A DNA stretch of 24,030 bases from an uncultured Candidatus Peregrinibacteria bacterium (GTDB taxonomy: Bacteria; Patescibacteriota; Gracilibacteria; CAIRYL01), in assembly GCA_903882825.1 (NCBI GenBank), contig CAIRYL010000083.1:1-24030 (forward strand). Reading direction: 5' to 3'. This document shows positions 22,201 to 24,030 of the stretch, in pieces. A model generated the notes under the pieces. It was given only the letters and a program-made list of their open reading frames with translations, was not told the DNA's origin and made no database searches. The first letter of the stretch is position 1. The number at the start of each line of letters is the position of its first letter. Made by a program: the position numbers and the translations under genes.

Positions 22201-24030
22201 TTGAAGAAGGGAAATAATATTGTTGTGCGTATTTGTGTAGGGTATGCAAACGAGGCAAAAGATCATCACTGTGTCCTCTTCTGCTCGCAATATCTTCTAC
22301 TATTTCATAGCGTTTTTTATCCATTTTTTCAGGATTTTCATAAGATTTACCAGATAAAGAGTCGAGCATTTGTTTTCCCACTGGTGTTAATATTTTTTCC
22401 ATTTCTGAAGATCGTAAATCGTCTATTGAAAGCGTGTTTATTTCTGGTTTGCCTTGATTTTTATGCTTTTCTCGTATTGATTTTAAAACGTCTTTTAAAG
22501 GATTATCACGAGCAGAAGGACCCCAAGTAATACCACGTTGTAAAAACAGATATTCCTCTTCATCTGCTAATATTTCCGCGGTTTGCATCATTCCAGACTC
22601 TCTTAAAATATGCACTGACATATCTTTTGGAAATTGATATTTATCCAGTCCACTTTTTAAAATTCCTGTATAAGATCCATACATTCCAGCACCCGATAGC
22701 CAAATAAGCTCATTTCCTAAAAAATTTTCTACAGGATTTTCGCTTCCAATAGCAACCATAGTATTGGCAATAAAGGAAAGCGCAGAAATACTCGCGACTC
22801 CTTCATAAATCATAAAATTTTGAAGATCTGCTCGTCCCACACGCGCCGATGAAGGAATATTTGTTGCATCCACATTATCAGCCCCAGGATGTTCTACCAC
22901 ATGCCAAGAAGGATTTCTTCCCAATGTATTTTTCATTTCTTGAGAGAATAATTCTTTATCTGGAATTTTTGTAAATGCTTCTTGAGCAATTTTCTGGCAC
23001 GCAATTTGGAATAATTCGTGATCATTATCTTTATAAAACAGGTACCAATTGGGATTCTTTTTCTTTTTTTCACGATCAAACTTTTTCTCAAATGTTTTTT
23101 TCGTTTTAGTCATATCGGGGTGCTCTTCACCGGTCATATCGTAGAGCACTTCTTTTTCTGCAGAAGAAAGATCTTCGTATTGTTTTTCACCCTTTGCAAA
23201 GGCCACCACACCCGCAAAATGTTCCCCCTGTGAACGAACCAACTTCTCATCTTTTATTTCTTGTACTTTTACCGAAATACACGACTCTGCACTTTCGAGT
23301 CCTGTAATATTTTTTATAGATTCATTTGCTGTACTCGATTGAGAGGATTCAAGATCTGGATTTTTCAGAGGAATTGGGTCTTTTTTAACCGATTCCATAA
23401 AAGTATGAAATTGCGCTAAAGGTATAGTACCCATCCACAAAGATTGATCTTTCTGCACAATATTTTCAAGATCGGAAATACTGGCAGGAGAGATAACCGT
23501 TATAACATTTAAGACATCTGGTTGATATTTTTTCCAAAGGTTTTTTACTTCTTCTTCCTGTTCGGTGCTAAGGGGTTGTCCGGGACTCACTATTCTTTGC
23601 AATTCTAAAAACTGAGGATCTTCTGCAAATTTTTTTCCAGACTCCATAAATGCTTTTTTTTGTTTTTCATCTGTTATTGAATTTAAAGCATTTTGAGCAT
23701 ATTTTTCGCGAAGCGCCATATATTGCAATATTATTCGGTCTTTTTCACCCTCTGGGACATTCCCCAATTCTGTTTTGTTCCATTGTGACTTTATCTTTTG
23801 TACTGCATCTGTAAGCATTTGGGCTTTTGCTTCTTTTATGGCATCTGTATCGGAAAATAAGTTTTCAAAAAAATTACTTTCTGGTGGTGTTTTCACTTTT
23901 CCTGCAAGTGCATCCCGTGCAGTTTGAGCTTGTGTTATTTCCCTCATTCTTGCTAATTTCTCTTGAATATCAGAAATATCTCCCTGTTCTGGAATGGGGT
24001 TTTGCGTTTCTGCCGAAGGAGAGGAATCAG
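22193..24030 (-). CDS. large protein of unknown function (5' end beyond the window)
   Basis: The first ATG inside the window is at 23947 (584 residues), but the frame continues without a stop to the right edge, adding at least 27 residues rich in Pro, Glu, Gln and Ser (SSPSAETQNPIPEQGD), so the true start is likely outside. The N-terminal ~330 residues are charged and mostly helical (KEAKAQMLTDAVQKIKSQW, EKDRIILQYMALREKYAQ, a very basic EKKFDREKKKKNPNW). Two hydrophobic stretches near residues 385-430 of the ATG form (GVASISALSFIANTMVAIG and ELIWLSGAGMYGS) may span or touch the membrane; a charged C-terminal part follows. No known domain recognised. It is the first visible gene of the operon leading to the VirB6-like protein. 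Confidence 0.78.
   Translation of the reverse strand, partial: DSSPSAETQNPIPEQGDISDIQEKLARMREITQAQTARDALAGKVKTPPESNFFENLFSDTDAIKEAKAQMLTDAVQKIKSQWNKTELGNVPEGEKDRIILQYMALREKYAQNALNSITDEKQKKAFMESGKKFAEDPQFLELQRIVSPGQPLSTEQEEEVKNLWKKYQPDVLNVITVISPASISDLENIVQKDQSLWMGTIPLAQFHTFMESVKKDPIPLKNPDLESSQSSTANESIKNITGLESAESCISVKVQEIKDEKLVRSQGEHFAGVVAFAKGEKQYEDLSSAEKEVLYDMTGEEHPDMTKTKKTFEKKFDREKKKKNPNWYLFYKDNDHELFQIACQKIAQEAFTKIPDKELFSQEMKNTLGRNPSWHVVEHPGADNVDATNIPSSARVGRADLQNFMIYEGVASISALSFIANTMVAIGSENPVENFLGNELIWLSGAGMYGSYTGILKSGLDKYQFPKDMSVHILRESGMMQTAEILADEEEYLFLQRGITWGPSARDNPLKDVLKSIREKHKNQGKPEINTLSIDDLRSSEMEKILTPVGKQMLDSLSGKSYENPEKMDKKRYEIVEDIASRRGHSDDLLPRLHTLHKYAQQYYFPSSNG

Noticed and set aside
1..24030. 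tRNA, rRNA, CRISPR array or complete insertion sequence
   Set aside because: I looked through the gaps and found no cloverleaf with a TTC-rich arm, no rRNA-like conserved blocks, no regularly spaced repeats beyond the two-unit 33-bp repeat, and no transposase.

Overview
This is an AT-rich (roughly mid-30s % GC by eye), gene-dense bacterial window with about 17 protein-coding genes. No rRNA, tRNA, CRISPR array or transposase was seen. The mix suggests a Candidate Phyla Radiation (Patescibacteria) genome, perhaps of the Peregrinibacteria/Gracilibacteria side. Pointers are many small membrane proteins of unknown function, type IV secretion pilin-like and VirB6-like membrane proteins, PEGA-type anchored proteins and short genes for single housekeeping steps. 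TGA is a normal stop here (it ends cysS, dxr, carA and the first pilin-like gene), so the UGA=Gly code of some Gracilibacteria/Absconditabacteria is not in use. The lineage is an inference. Shine-Dalgarno sequences are nearly absent.

Layout, left to right. 1-354: edge region with a possible gene running off the left end, a TTGACA-type promoter and a terminator. 355-2720 (-): cysS followed, with an ATGA overlap, by a membrane-anchored protein of unknown function. 2847-7044 (+): a GT-B glycosyltransferase, dxr (isoprenoid precursors), cysK (cysteine synthesis) and, one base later, an MntP-like manganese exporter. 7090-10344 (-): a purM-carA-TPR operon whose TPR gene overlaps carA by ATGA. 10387-11877: two divergent genes of unknown function, one with paired CxxC motifs and one from a widespread conserved family with Cys-rich signatures. 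11992-13844 (+): two overlapping genes, each apparently encoding three tandem T4SS-pilin-like modules, ending in a strong bidirectional terminator. 13899-15945 (-): nadB, then ahpC behind its own promoter with a Fur/PerR-like palindrome. 16094-17095 (+): argC. 17106-17171: a two-unit, 33-bp tandem repeat. 17215-19092 (-): prs and a PEGA-like membrane protein. 19244-24030 (-): three tightly packed genes, namely a partial large protein of unknown function, a small protein with a hydrophobic C-terminus, and a VirB6/TrbL-like polytopic protein with a Pro/Ala/Gly-rich tail.

How they may work together. Metabolic genes are scattered one per pathway: purine and pyrimidine/arginine precursors, PRPP, NAD, arginine, cysteine and MEP isoprenoids. 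Their partners (carB, argBDJ, nadAC, cysE) are not in the window. The most unusual content is the envelope/secretion set: the triple-module pilin-like pair and the VirB6-like cluster may be parts of one T4SS-derived surface apparatus, although no VirB4-type ATPase is visible here. NadB can generate H2O2, and the peroxiredoxin gene directly downstream has what looks like a peroxide/metal-responsive operator.
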